Source of the DNA: Acidovorax sp. Leaf191
Lineage (GTDB): Bacteria; Pseudomonadota; Gammaproteobacteria; Burkholderiales; Burkholderiaceae_C
Reading direction: 5' to 3'
Assembly (NCBI RefSeq): GCF_001424425.1
Contig: NZ_LMPT01000023.1
Location: 102,514-166,513, forward strand
DNA length: 64,000 nt
The notes beneath the pieces were generated by a model. That model had not been told where the DNA came from, ran no database searches, and saw only the letters and a list, made by a program, of their open reading frames with translations. Below, one piece after another: positions 17,150-25,728 of this stretch. The position numbers and the translations under genes were made by a program. Positions within the stretch are counted from its first letter, which is position 1. Every line of letters starts with the position of its first letter.

Positions 17150-18310
17150 TCAATGCCCCTTGGGCACGCCCAGCTTGCGGTACACCGTGGCGCGGCTGAT
17201 GCCCAGGGCGCGTGCGGCTTCGGCGACATTGCCGCGGGCGTCCTGCACGGCCCGGCGGATGAGGGCGGTTTCGGCCTCGCGCAGCGGGGCGGGTGATGTG
17301 GCGATGGGGGCCATCGGCGCCATGGTCGCAGGGCCCGCAGTCCAGGCGCTGCCGGACGCCGCCTGGTGCGGGGCCAGGGCCAGGCCCGACAGCCGCAGCC
17401 CCGACCACAGCGGCAGGTCCAGCGGCGCGGGCGTGCCGCGCGAGCGGGCGGCATCGAAGAGCTGAGGCCAGGGCAGGGCCATCAGGTCGCTGCAGTGCCG
17501 CAGGCTGCCGGGCGGGCACAGCGGCAGGGGCAGCAGTTGCCGGGCCATGCTGTTGCAGCCCAGAACGTAGCCGTCGGCATCCAGCACCAGCAGCCCGTCG
17601 GCTTCGCTGCCCAGCGTGCTGCCGGGCCAGTTCACGCGCAGCAGCAGCGCGTGGGGCAGTTGCAGCAGCAGCGCGTCTTCCATGGCGCGGGCGGACCGGG
17701 CCACCAGGTGGCGCAGTTCGGGGCGTTCGGGCACATCCACGCCGGTCAGGTCCAGCATGCCGATGCACTGCCCGTCGGGGCCGAAGAGCGGCGCGCCCGC
17801 GCAGCTGTAGCTGCCGTTGTCGTCAAAGAAATGCTCGCCCCGGTGCAGCCACACCGGCTGCAGCTCGGACAGCGCCGCGCCGATGGCGGTGGTGCCCACT
17901 GCGGCTTCCGACAGGTCGATGCCCACGCGGCCGATGGCGCTGGCGCGCGGGTCGTGGCGGTCGCACGGGCCCTGCACGTCCACCACGATGCCGAGCGCGT
18001 TGGTCAGGATGGCGAAGTACCGCATGCCGGCAATCGCGCGGGTGAGCTGGTCCAGCACCGGGCGCGCCGCGCGCAGCAGGGCGTGGCTTTGCTCGCGGCT
18101 GCGGCGCTGGGCGGGCGCGCTCACCATGTCGAAGGCCACGCGCTGCGCGGGCTGCAGGCCCCGGTCCAGGCAGCGCTGCCACGACCGCGTGATCCACGGC
18201 TCCACCGCCGTGCGGGTGGCCAGCGCACCGTCGTCCAGCAGTGCGCGGCGTGCCTGTGCGATCAGGGCGTGGCGGTCCTCGGCGGGTGATGGCGGTGCGG
18301 TGGCGAGCAT
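17150..18310 (-). CDS. GAF-Fis transcriptional regulator of the cox operon (lacks the AAA+ domain)
   Basis: 386 residues related to the AcoR family of sigma-54 activators. An N-terminal sensor with the family pattern (ITRSWQRCLDRGLQP, then a GAF-like domain with RVGIDLSEAAVGTTAIGAAL and HFFDDNGSYSCAGAPLFGPDG) is followed by a short PAS-like stretch and a C-terminal Fis helix-turn-helix (NVAEAARALGISRATVYRKLG, about 361-381). The central AAA+ domain needed to activate sigma-54 polymerase is absent, so it must act as a classical repressor or activator. It is divergent from coxS. The start at 18310 avoids a Cys/Arg-rich upstream extension. Confidence 0.82.
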   Translation of the reverse strand: MLATAPPSPAEDRHALIAQARRALLDDGALATRTAVEPWITRSWQRCLDRGLQPAQRVAFDMVSAPAQRRSREQSHALLRAARPVLDQLTRAIAGMRYFAILTNALGIVVDVQGPCDRHDPRASAIGRVGIDLSEAAVGTTAIGAALSELQPVWLHRGEHFFDDNGSYSCAGAPLFGPDGQCIGMLDLTGVDVPERPELRHLVARSARAMEDALLLQLPHALLLRVNWPGSTLGSEADGLLVLDADGYVLGCNSMARQLLPLPLCPPGSLRHCSDLMALPWPQLFDAARSRGTPAPLDLPLWSGLRLSGLALAPHQAASGSAWTAGPATMAPMAPIATSPAPLREAETALIRRAVQDARGNVAEAARALGISRATVYRKLGVPKGH

Positions 18311-18379
18311 CGGTATCCCGGATGGATGGCGGGTGGCGGCGCCGCAGCAGGGGCGGTAGCAGCGGCGTGCTTCGCATGA

Positions 18380-18443
18380 TGCGCCGGTGTGCGGCGCAAC
18401 ATGTTTCATTTTGAGAATTTCCGGCGCGCGCTGCCGGAAATTC
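18380..18443. promoter_or_regulatory. Operator region with two inverted repeats between the regulator and coxS
   Basis: Holds a perfect 11-bp inverted repeat (GAATTTCCGGC / GCCGGAAATTC, 7-bp spacer, 18415-18443) and, next to it, TGCGCC / GGCGCA with a 7-bp spacer (18380-18398). A small palindrome TCCCTAGGGA follows at 18451-18460. These sit in the 225-bp divergent region and are the best candidates for binding by the GAF-Fis regulator. No -24/-12 sigma-54 promoter is evident. Confidence 0.6.
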
Positions 18444-18535
18444 AGGGTTCTCCCTAGGGATGGGGCCGGGGGGCGGGCAGAAGATGCAGCGGCTTAGGAC
18501 AGGTTCACAGCCAAACTCTTCGAGGAGACAGCCAG

Positions 18536-19006
18536 ATGCAAGTCCAGTTCACGGTCAACGGGCGCGCGGCCCGTGTTGACGTTCCACCCAACACCCTGCT
18601 GGTCCATGCGCTGCGAGAGCACCTGCTGCTTACCGGCACCCACGTGGGCTGCGACACCAGCCAGTGCGGCGCGTGCACGGTGCACGTCAACGGCCGCGCG
18701 GTCAAATCCTGCGCCATGCTGGCCGTGCAGGCCCAGGGCGCCGACGTGCAGACCATCGAGGGCCTGGCCGCGCCGGACGGCACCATGCACCCCATGCAGG
18801 CGGCCTTCAAGGAATGCCACGGCCTGCAGTGCGGCTTCTGCACCCCGGGCATGGTGATGAGCGCGGTGGACCTGTGCAACAGCCACCCGCACGCGAGCGA
18901 AGGCGAGATCCGCGAGCTGCTCGAAGGCAACATCTGCCGCTGCACGGGTTACCAGAACATCGTGCGCGCAGTGCAGGTCGGCCAAAAAGCCATGGCCTCG
19001 GCATAA
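18536..19006 (+). CDS. coxS: Molybdenum hydroxylase small (2Fe-2S) subunit, CoxS-like
   Basis: 156 residues with both [2Fe-2S] clusters of the xanthine oxidase family: the plant-ferredoxin-type C39, C44, C47, C59 and the helical-domain C99, C102, C134, C136. It carries electrons from the molybdenum site to the FAD subunit. The start is fixed by GAGGAG 8 nt upstream. First gene of the operon; coxL follows after 21 bp. In this family the small subunit is shared by CO dehydrogenases and many other hydroxylases, so the substrate is not defined by it. Confidence 0.93.
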   Translation: MQVQFTVNGRAARVDVPPNTLLVHALREHLLLTGTHVGCDTSQCGACTVHVNGRAVKSCAMLAVQAQGADVQTIEGLAAPDGTMHPMQAAFKECHGLQCGFCTPGMVMSAVDLCNSHPHASEGEIRELLEGNICRCTGYQNIVRAVQVGQKAMASA

Positions 19007-19027
19007 CGGAAAACAAGGAGACAGACC

Positions 19028-21415
19028 ATGGGTGCATCCGACTTCTCCAAGCTGCCGCACATCGGCGAGTCGCTCAAGCGCAAGGAGGACTACCGCTTCC
19101 TCACCGGCGCGGGCCAGTACACCGACGACGTGGTGCTGGCTGCGCAAAGCCACGCCGTGTTCGTGCGGTCGCCGCATGCGCATGCGCGCATCAACAGCAT
19201 CCACACCGACGCCGCCAAGGCCGCGCCGGGCGTGCTGGGCATCTTTGTGGGCACCGACGTGGCGGCCGACAACATCAACGGCCTGCCCTGCGGCTGGCTC
19301 ATCACCAGCACTGATGGGCAACCGATGAAGGAGCCACCGCACCCCATCCTGGCGCAGGGCAAGGTGCGCTATGTGGGCGACCATGTGGCCATGGTGGTAG
19401 CCCTCACGCAGCAGCAGGCGCGCGACGCGGCCGAGCTGGTGGAGGTGGACTACGACGTACTGCCCGCGGTGGTCAGCGTGGCCGATGCCGCCGCAGGCAC
19501 GGTGGCCGGCGCAGGCCTGCACGACGCGGCGCCGGACAACCACTGCTACAAGTGGGCCATCGGCGACAAGGGCGCGGTGGATGCGGCCTTTGCCAACGCG
19601 GCGCATGTGACGCAGCTCGATCTGGTCAACAACCGGCTGATCCCCAACGCCATGGAGCCGCGCACGGCCATCGGCAGCTACAGCCGCGCCAACGACGAGT
19701 ACACGCTGTACGTGAGCAACCAGAACCCGCACGTGGAACGGCTGCTCATGACGGCCTTCGTGATGGGCCTGCCCGAGCACAAGGTGCGCGTGATCGCGCC
19801 CGACGTGGGTGGCGGCTTCGGCTCCAAGATATTTTTGTATGCCGAGGACGTCTGCCTGACCTGGGCGGCCAAGAAGCTCAACCGCAACATCAAGTGGGTG
19901 GCCGACCGCAGCGAGTCGTTCCTGTCCGACGCGCATGGCCGCGACCACGTGAGCCATGCCGAGATGGCGATGGACAAGGACGGCAAGTTTCTGGCCATGC
20001 GCGTGCACACCGACGCCAACATGGGTGCGTACCTCAGCACCTTTGCCAGTGCGGTACCCACCATCCTGTACGCCACGCTGCTGGCGGGCCAGTACACCAC
20101 GCCGCAGATCTATGTGGAGGTGGACGCCTGGTTCACCAACACCGCGCCGGTCGATGCCTACCGCGGCGCGGGCCGGCCCGAGGCCACCTACCTGCTCGAG
20201 CGCCTGGTCAGCCGCTGCGGCTGGGAGATGAACCTGCCGCAGGACGAGATCCGCAAGCGCAACTTCATCACCAGCTGGCCCTACCAGACGCCCGTGGCGC
20301 TGCAGTACGACGTGGGCGACTACCACGCGTGCATGACGCAGGCGCAAGAGCTGGCCGACGTGGCCGGCTTTGCGGCGCGCAAGGCGGCCAGCGAGGCCCA
20401 GGGCCTCCAGCGCGGCATCGGCTACAGCAGCTACATCGAGGCCTGCGGCATCGCGCCGTCCAACATCGCAGGCGCCCTGGGTGCGCGCGCGGGCCTGTTC
20501 GAATGCGGCGAGGTGCGCGTGCACCCCACCGGCAGCGTGACGGTGTTCACCGGCTCGCACAGCCATGGCCAGGGGCACGAGACCACCTTTGCGCAGGTGG
20601 TGGCCGCGCGCCTCGGCATTCCGGTGGAGAACGTGGACATCGTGCACGGCGACACGGGCCGTGTGCCGTTCGGCATGGGCACCTACGGGTCGCGCTCCAT
20701 CAGCGTGGGCGGCGCGGCCATCATGAAGGCGCTGGACAAGATCGAGGCCAAGGCCAAGAAAATCGCGGCGCATTTGATGGAGGCGAGCGACGCCGACATC
20801 GACTTCAGCGGCGGCGAATTCACCGTGCGCGGCACGGACAAGAAGATCCCGTTCGGCCAGGTGGCGCTCACGGCCTACGTGCCGCACAACTACCCGCTCG
20901 ACAAGCTCGAACCCGGGCTCAACGAAACAGCGTTCTACGACCCGACCAACTTCACCTTCCCCGCTGGCACCTACATCTGCGAGGTCGAGGTAGACCCCGC
21001 CACCGGCAGCACGCGGGTGGACAGGTTCACCGCCGTGGACGACTTCGGCACCATCATCAACCCGATGATCGTGGAAGGCCAGGTGCACGGCGGCCTGGTG
21101 CAGGGCATCGGCCAGGCTCTGATGGAAAACTGCGTGTACGACCGCGAGACGGGCCAGCTGCTGACGGGCAGCTTCATGGACTACGCCATGCCGCGCGCCG
21201 ATGACTTCCCCGAGTTCAAGCTGGGCCATGTCTGCACACCCTGCACGCACAACCCGCTCGGTACCAAGGGCTGTGGCGAGGCGGGGGCCATCGGCTCGCC
21301 ACCGGCGGTGATCAACGCCGTGCTCGACGCGCTGCACCCGCTGGGCGTGAAGGAGTTCGACATGCCCGCATCGCCGCACCGCGTGTGGGAAGCCATTCAG
21401 TCGGCCAAGGCATAA
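19028..21415 (+). CDS. coxL: Molybdenum hydroxylase large subunit, form II CoxL-like
   Basis: 795 residues containing both aldehyde oxidase/xanthine dehydrogenase domains and the molybdenum-cofactor-binding regions (DVGGGFGSK, SHSHGQGHETTF). The active-site loop is AYRGAGR at 377-383, which marks form II (or putative) CO dehydrogenase; form I enzymes have AYRCSFR with the Cu-bound Cys. The catalytic glutamate is in KGCGEAGAIGSP (about E751). Form II enzymes may not oxidise CO efficiently and some act on other substrates, so CO oxidation is uncertain. AAGGAG precedes the ATG. Gene order S-L-M matches form II operons. Confidence 0.92.
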   Translation: MGASDFSKLPHIGESLKRKEDYRFLTGAGQYTDDVVLAAQSHAVFVRSPHAHARINSIHTDAAKAAPGVLGIFVGTDVAADNINGLPCGWLITSTDGQPMKEPPHPILAQGKVRYVGDHVAMVVALTQQQARDAAELVEVDYDVLPAVVSVADAAAGTVAGAGLHDAAPDNHCYKWAIGDKGAVDAAFANAAHVTQLDLVNNRLIPNAMEPRTAIGSYSRANDEYTLYVSNQNPHVERLLMTAFVMGLPEHKVRVIAPDVGGGFGSKIFLYAEDVCLTWAAKKLNRNIKWVADRSESFLSDAHGRDHVSHAEMAMDKDGKFLAMRVHTDANMGAYLSTFASAVPTILYATLLAGQYTTPQIYVEVDAWFTNTAPVDAYRGAGRPEATYLLERLVSRCGWEMNLPQDEIRKRNFITSWPYQTPVALQYDVGDYHACMTQAQELADVAGFAARKAASEAQGLQRGIGYSSYIEACGIAPSNIAGALGARAGLFECGEVRVHPTGSVTVFTGSHSHGQGHETTFAQVVAARLGIPVENVDIVHGDTGRVPFGMGTYGSRSISVGGAAIMKALDKIEAKAKKIAAHLMEASDADIDFSGGEFTVRGTDKKIPFGQVALTAYVPHNYPLDKLEPGLNETAFYDPTNFTFPAGTYICEVEVDPATGSTRVDRFTAVDDFGTIINPMIVEGQVHGGLVQGIGQALMENCVYDRETGQLLTGSFMDYAMPRADDFPEFKLGHVCTPCTHNPLGTKGCGEAGAIGSPPAVINAVLDALHPLGVKEFDMPASPHRVWEAIQSAKA

Positions 21416-21430
21416 GGAAGGAGATCGACC

Positions 21431-22222
21431 ATGTACGCATTCACCTTTGAAGCGCCTTCTTCCACCGCAGCCGCCGCACAGCTCATCGCCCAGGGCGGCA
21501 AGCTGCTCGCGGGCGGGCAGAGCCTGCTGCCGTCGATGCGCCTGCGGCTGGCCAATCCCGAGAAGATCGTCGACCTGAACAGCATCGCCGAGCTGGCCGG
21601 CATCCGCCGCGAGGGCAACGCGCTGGTCATCGGTGCCATGACGCGCCACATGGACGTGGCGAACAGTGCAGAGGTTAAAAGCGCCATCCCGGCGCTGGCC
21701 GACCTGGCCGCGCACATCGGCGACCGGCAGGTGCGCGCGCGGGGCACGCTGGGCGGGTCGGTGGCCAACAACGACCCGGCGGCGTGCTACCCCAGCGCGG
21801 TGCTGGGCCTGGGGGCGACGGTCATCACGAACCAGCGCGAGGTCGCGGCCGACGACTTCTTCGTGGGCATGTACACCACCGCGCTGGAGGAGGGCGAGAT
21901 CATCACCGCCATTCGCTTTCCGATTCCGAAGCGCGCGGTGTACCTCAAGTTCAAGCAGGCCGCGTCGCGCTTTTCGCTGGTGGGCGTGTTCGTGGCGCAG
22001 ACGGACGGCGGTGTGCGCGTGGCCATCACCGGCGCGGCCAGCAGCGTGTTCCGCCACGCGGGGCTGGAGGCAGCGCTCAACCAGAGCTTCACGCCTGCGT
22101 CGGCCGCTGCCGTGAAGATCGATGCGAGCGACCTGAACAGCGACATCCACGCCAGCGCGGCTTACAGGGCGAATCTCATCAGTGTGCAAACCCAACGGGC
22201 CGTGGCCCAGTTGGTGGGATAA
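21431..22222 (+). CDS. coxM: Molybdenum hydroxylase FAD subunit, CoxM-like
   Basis: 263 residues. Flavin-binding motifs AGGQSLLPSM (27-36) and TLGGSVANNDPA (106-117) match CoxM of CO dehydrogenase-type enzymes; the C-terminal third is the CO dehydrogenase flavoprotein C-terminal domain. It passes electrons from the 2Fe-2S clusters to the final acceptor. Good ribosome binding site (AAGGAAGGAG). Lies 15 bp after coxL. Followed by a family A repeat before the MoxR gene. Confidence 0.93.
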   Translation: MYAFTFEAPSSTAAAAQLIAQGGKLLAGGQSLLPSMRLRLANPEKIVDLNSIAELAGIRREGNALVIGAMTRHMDVANSAEVKSAIPALADLAAHIGDRQVRARGTLGGSVANNDPAACYPSAVLGLGATVITNQREVAADDFFVGMYTTALEEGEIITAIRFPIPKRAVYLKFKQAASRFSLVGVFVAQTDGGVRVAITGAASSVFRHAGLEAALNQSFTPASAAAVKIDASDLNSDIHASAAYRANLISVQTQRAVAQLVG

Positions 22223-22280
22223 GCGGGGAGGGGAGATCGGCGACCCACCACGGCGCCGGGTGCTCCGTGGTGGGTAGGTA

Positions 22281-22342
22281 TTGAATAAAAATGGCCGCTA
22301 CCGCTTGATGGGAAAGCGCTAGCAGCTATCAATTAAATAGCA
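22281..22342. repeat. Dispersed palindromic repeat family A, copy 3
   Basis: The most complete hairpin in the window: left arm GCCGCTACCGCTT, a short loop, right arm AAGCGCTAGCAGC, then TATCAATTAAATAGC. It fills the gap between coxM and the MoxR ATPase gene and ends at the MoxR start codon, so it would lie in the operon mRNA and might affect its processing. Confidence 0.8.
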
Positions 22343-23275
22343 ATGAATCCACAAGCCCCTCACGTTGCACACCACCCGGCATCCGCCTCCGTGGACGCGC
22401 TGCTGCAGGCCCTGCAGGGCGTGGGCTACTTCGCCGACCGGCGCCTCGCCACGTCGGTGTTCCTGGCCCTGCAACTGCAGCGCCCCCTGCTGCTGGAGGG
22501 CGAGCCCGGCGTGGGCAAGACTGCGCTGGCCCGGGCCCTGAGCGCCGTGCTCTCGCGCAGCCTGATCCGCCTGCAGTGCTACGACGGGCTGGAGCAGCGC
22601 GAGGCACTGTACGAGTGGAACTATGCCGCCCAGTTGCTGCACATGCGCCTGGCGGAAGGCAAGGCCAACGCCGACATGGCGCAGGTCGAGCGCGAGGTCT
22701 ACCAGGACCGCTACCTCATCCGCCGCCCCCTGCTACAGGCCTTGCAGGCCCCCGCGCCCGGTGCCGTACTGCTCATCGACGAAGTGGACCGCGCCGATGA
22801 GCCCTTCGAGGCCTTCCTGCTCGAATACCTGGGCGAGTACCAGGTCAGCATCCCCGAGATCGGCACGGTGCGCGCCAGCGCCACGCCCGTCACCCTGCTC
22901 ACCAGCAACCGCACGCGCGACCTGCACGACGCCGTCAAGCGCCGCTGCCTGTACCACTGGCTCGACTACCCCGACCGCGACCGCGAACTGGCCATCGTGC
23001 GCGCGCAGGTGCCGGGCGCGAGCGCGGACCTCGCGCAGCAGGTGGCCGACTTCGTGGGCCGCCTGCGCAGCCAGCCGTTCGCCAACGCCTTCCAGCGCGC
23101 GCCCGGCATTGCCGAAAGCGTGGAATGGGCCAAGGCGCTGGTCGCGCTCGACACCATCGTGGTGGACCCCGAAGTGGTGTCCGACACGGCGGGCATCTTG
23201 TTCAAACAGCGCGAGGATGTGGCGGCACTCACGCGCGACATGTCGCAGCAGCTGTTGCTGCCTGCCGACGCGTGA
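22343..23275 (+). CDS. coxD: MoxR-family AAA+ ATPase (CoxD-like)
   Basis: 310 residues. Walker A GEPGVGKT at 53-60, Walker B LLIDEVDRAD at about 143-152, sensor 1 in LLTSNRTRD, and the arginine-rich KRRCLYHW after it. CoxD-type MoxR ATPases act with CoxE (a VWA protein) as a chaperone pair that inserts copper and sulfur into the CO dehydrogenase active site or matures related enzymes. As the active-site loop here is form II without the Cu-binding Cys, its role in this operon may be molybdenum cofactor or protein maturation. Start is an ATG right after the repeat, with no good Shine-Dalgarno. Confidence 0.88.
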   Translation: MNPQAPHVAHHPASASVDALLQALQGVGYFADRRLATSVFLALQLQRPLLLEGEPGVGKTALARALSAVLSRSLIRLQCYDGLEQREALYEWNYAAQLLHMRLAEGKANADMAQVEREVYQDRYLIRRPLLQALQAPAPGAVLLIDEVDRADEPFEAFLLEYLGEYQVSIPEIGTVRASATPVTLLTSNRTRDLHDAVKRRCLYHWLDYPDRDRELAIVRAQVPGASADLAQQVADFVGRLRSQPFANAFQRAPGIAESVEWAKALVALDTIVVDPEVVSDTAGILFKQREDVAALTRDMSQQLLLPADA

Positions 23276-23302
23276 TGCCAAGCGGCCCTCCAAAACACGC
23301 AG

Positions 23303-23362
23303 CCGTTCACGCTGAGCTTGTCCAAGCGCTGCGCGAGGCTTCGACAGGCTCAGCCCGAATGG
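23303..23362. repeat. Dispersed repeat family B, copy 1
   Basis: CGTTCACGCTGAGC ... GCTTCGACAGGCTCAGC, an imperfect inverted repeat in the 144-bp gap between the MoxR and CoxE genes. It matches the element at 24688-24751. The core TTCGACAGGCTCAG is familiar from dispersed repeats in beta- and gammaproteobacterial genomes. Confidence 0.7.
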
Positions 23363-23419
23363 TCTGGAGCGATCGAATGCGCATCCGTCACCTGTGTGGG
23401 AACCTGTGAGGGTGCGACC

Positions 23420-24634
23420 ATGGCGGGAGGCACACCCATCTCTCAACTTGGCGACGCCCGCACCGGCAAGCTGGCCGACAACCTCACGGGCTTTGGCCGC
23501 ACCCTGCGCCGCGCCGGCGTGCCGGTGGATGCCGCCCGCATGGCGCTGGCGCAGCAGGCCGTGATGCTGGTGGGCGTGGAGCGCGCCGACTTCGGCGCGG
23601 CGCTGGAGTCGGTGCTGATCAGCCGCGAGCAGGACCGGCTGGTGTTCCGCGAGCTGTTCGATGCGTACTTCAAGAACCCCGCCATCGCGCAAAAGCTGCT
23701 GGCCCAGATGCTGCCCAGTGCCGAAGCGAAGGCAGACCCGGTCAAACGCCGCCCGCGCGTGAGCGAGGCCCTGGCCCCGGTGCAGGCCGCGCGCAACGCC
23801 CCGCCGGTGCGGGAGGACGAAAAAATCGATCTCGACGCCGCCATGACCGCCAGCGACCGGCAGCGCCTGCACCACGCAGACTTCCACCAGCTGTCGGCCA
23901 GCGAATACCTGCTGGTCGAACGCCTGGCCCGGGACATCGCACTGCCCTTGCCGCACTATGCCGCCCGCCGCACCCGCCCCGGCGTGCGCGGCAGCCGCCC
24001 GCACTGGCCCGGCGCCATGCAGCAGGCCGCGCGCACCGGCGGCGAGCTGCTGACCCTGCCGCGCCTGCAGCGCCGCCAGCAGCCGCTGCCCTTGCTGGTG
24101 CTGGTGGACGTGTCGGGCTCCATGGAGCGCTACGCGCGGCTGCTGCTTGCCTTTTTGCACGCGGCCACCGCACCGCGCCATGCAGGGCCCGGTCTGCGGC
24201 GCGACGTGTTCGCGTTCGGCACGGGCCTGACCGACCTGACGCCTGCGTTCCGGCTGGCCGACACCGACGCCATGCTGCAGGTGGCCGGCCAAACGATTGC
24301 CGACTTTGCCGGCGGCACGCGCATGGGCGACAGCCTGGCCGCGCTGCGCCTGCAGCACGCGCGGCGCCTGGTGGGGCGGCGCACGCTGGTGCTGCTCATC
24401 AGCGACGGCCTGGACACCGGCGCGCCCGAATTGCTGGAGCGCGAGCTGGGCTGGCTGCGCCGCCACAGCGGCCGCCTGCTGTGGCTCAACCCCTTGCTGC
24501 GCTTTGGCGGCTATGCGCCCACCGCGCGGGGCGCGGCGGCGCTGCACCGCCAGGCGCACGGCATGCTGGCGGTGCACAACCTCGCGCGGCTGCAGGACCT
24601 GGCGGGCAGCCTGGCGGCGCTGCTGCGGCAGTGA
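23420..24634 (+). CDS. coxE: VWA domain-containing protein (CoxE-like)
   Basis: 404 residues. C-terminal von Willebrand A domain with the metal-ion-dependent adhesion site DVSGSM at 230-235, FAGGTRMGDSL and LLISDGLDTG; the N-terminal half is helical and typical of CoxE. Partner of the MoxR ATPase in cofactor maturation of CO dehydrogenase-type enzymes. The ATG at 23420 has GAGGGTG upstream; an upstream open frame translates the family B repeat and is not counted. Both flanking gaps hold family B repeats. Confidence 0.88.
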   Translation: MAGGTPISQLGDARTGKLADNLTGFGRTLRRAGVPVDAARMALAQQAVMLVGVERADFGAALESVLISREQDRLVFRELFDAYFKNPAIAQKLLAQMLPSAEAKADPVKRRPRVSEALAPVQAARNAPPVREDEKIDLDAAMTASDRQRLHHADFHQLSASEYLLVERLARDIALPLPHYAARRTRPGVRGSRPHWPGAMQQAARTGGELLTLPRLQRRQQPLPLLVLVDVSGSMERYARLLLAFLHAATAPRHAGPGLRRDVFAFGTGLTDLTPAFRLADTDAMLQVAGQTIADFAGGTRMGDSLAALRLQHARRLVGRRTLVLLISDGLDTGAPELLERELGWLRRHSGRLLWLNPLLRFGGYAPTARGAAALHRQAHGMLAVHNLARLQDLAGSLAALLRQ

Positions 24635-24687
24635 GGACTTGGAGCGGGACGCGGATGCGGTGGCGGTTTGCCGACGAATGCCATCAC

Positions 24688-24751
24688 CACCGTTCACGCT
24701 GAGCCCGCCGAAGCGCCGCGCAGGGCTTCGACAGGCTCAGCACGAACGGTG
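24688..24751. repeat. Dispersed repeat family B, copy 2
   Basis: Terminal arms CACCGTTC and GAACGGTG, with inner arms GCTGAGCC ... GGCTTCGACAGGCTCAGC. It occupies most of the gap between coxE and coxG. Long enough to form a stable hairpin in the polycistronic mRNA. Confidence 0.75.
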
Positions 24752-24816
24752 AAGGGGCTGCGCTGTATCGAATGCAATGGATTTCTGAGACCTGTGAACA
24801 CTGAGAGGACCCCACC

Positions 24817-25563
24817 ATGGAAATGCAAGCCAGCCGTACCCTTGCCGTGAGCCAGCAGCAGGCCTGGGACGCACTCAACGACCCCGAGGTGCTCAAGCTG
24901 TGCATCCCCGGCTGCGACAAGGTCGAGCCCACCGCCGAGCACCAGTACAGCGTGGCCATGGCGCTCAAGATCGGGCCGGTGTCGGCCAAGTTCGCCGGCA
25001 AGATCACGCTGTCGGACATCGTGCCGCCCGAGAGCTACACCATCGCCTTCGACGGATCGGGCGGCGTGGCCGGCTTTGGCAAGGGCAGCGCGCAGGTCCG
25101 GCTGGTGCCGCTGCCTGCCGATGCGGCAGGGCAGGACAGCTGCGAGCTGCACTACACCGTGCAGGCCACGGTGGGCGGCAAGATCGCGCAGCTGGGCCAG
25201 CGGCTGATCGACGGCGCGGCCAAGTCGATGGCCGAGGATTTCTTCAAGCGCTTTGACAACGAGATGCAGCGCCGCCACCCGCGCGCTGCGGCGGACGACG
25301 CAGCGGGTGCAGCGGTGCCGCCCGAAGAGCCCGAGCCTGCGGTGGCGGCCCTGGCAGCGGCGACTGGGATGCAGGCAGGCAGCGGGCCCGGTGCGCCCAC
25401 TGCCGCCGCCACCGTGTCTGCAGCCTCGGGGGCGACTGCCGCCGCAGAGCACAGCGCATTGGCCGCCACAGCGGGTGATGACAATCCCCCCAGCGGCATA
25501 CCGGTTTGGGTGTGGGCGGCCGGCGCAGGCGCGCTGGTGCTGTTAGCGTGGTGGTGGAACTGA
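24817..25563 (+). CDS. coxG: CO dehydrogenase subunit G-like protein (CoxG)
   Basis: 248 residues. Residues 1-150 form the SRPBCC fold of CoxG (SQQQAWDALNDPEVLKLCIPGCDKV). The middle is an Ala/Pro-rich linker, and the C-terminus ends with a single membrane anchor (PVWVWAAGAGALVLLAWWW). CoxG is thought to tether the cytoplasmic CO dehydrogenase complex to the inner membrane, and the anchor fits this. TGA is followed at once by a family C repeat. Good ribosome binding site (GAGAGG). Confidence 0.88.
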   Translation: MEMQASRTLAVSQQQAWDALNDPEVLKLCIPGCDKVEPTAEHQYSVAMALKIGPVSAKFAGKITLSDIVPPESYTIAFDGSGGVAGFGKGSAQVRLVPLPADAAGQDSCELHYTVQATVGGKIAQLGQRLIDGAAKSMAEDFFKRFDNEMQRRHPRAAADDAAGAAVPPEEPEPAVAALAAATGMQAGSGPGAPTAAATVSAASGATAAAEHSALAATAGDDNPPSGIPVWVWAAGAGALVLLAWWWN

Positions 25564-25651
25564 CTCCCCCTGAGTCGCTTTGCGCCTTCCCCCTGAGGGG
25601 GACGCCTCCGGTGGACCGGCGAAGCCGGATCCACGGTGGCGCTGGCGGGGG
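25564..25651. repeat. Dispersed repeat family C, copy 2 (abuts coxG stop)
   Basis: Starts at the first base after coxG TGA: CCCCCTGAG, GCGCC, a second CCCCCTGAGGGGG block, GACGCC, then the hairpin GTGGACCGGC-GAA-GCCGGATCCAC and GGTGGCGCTGGCGGGG. Same order as the copy after tupA, with a comparable position relative to the stop codon. Confidence 0.75.
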
Positions 25652-25728
25652 CACCGTGCTGCTTTGGGGCGCAGCGGGCGTGGTGGATGGCGGTGCAAGA
25701 CCGTTGAAATGAACTAGCGAAGAAGCAA

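Noticed and set aside
18444..18535. Sigma-54 (-24/-12) promoter for coxS
   Set aside because: No GG-N10-GC pair with proper context was found, and the adjacent regulator lacks the AAA+ domain that would be needed.
19028..21415. Form I (true aerobic CO dehydrogenase) CoxL
   Set aside because: The active-site loop is AYRGAGR, not AYRCSFR, so there is no Cu-binding Cys; the form II label is used instead.
18494..22195. A 1233-codon minus-strand open frame opposite coxSLM
   Set aside because: Same shadow effect; the translation is Val-Ala-His-Arg-rich, and the plus strand has all the cofactor-binding motifs.
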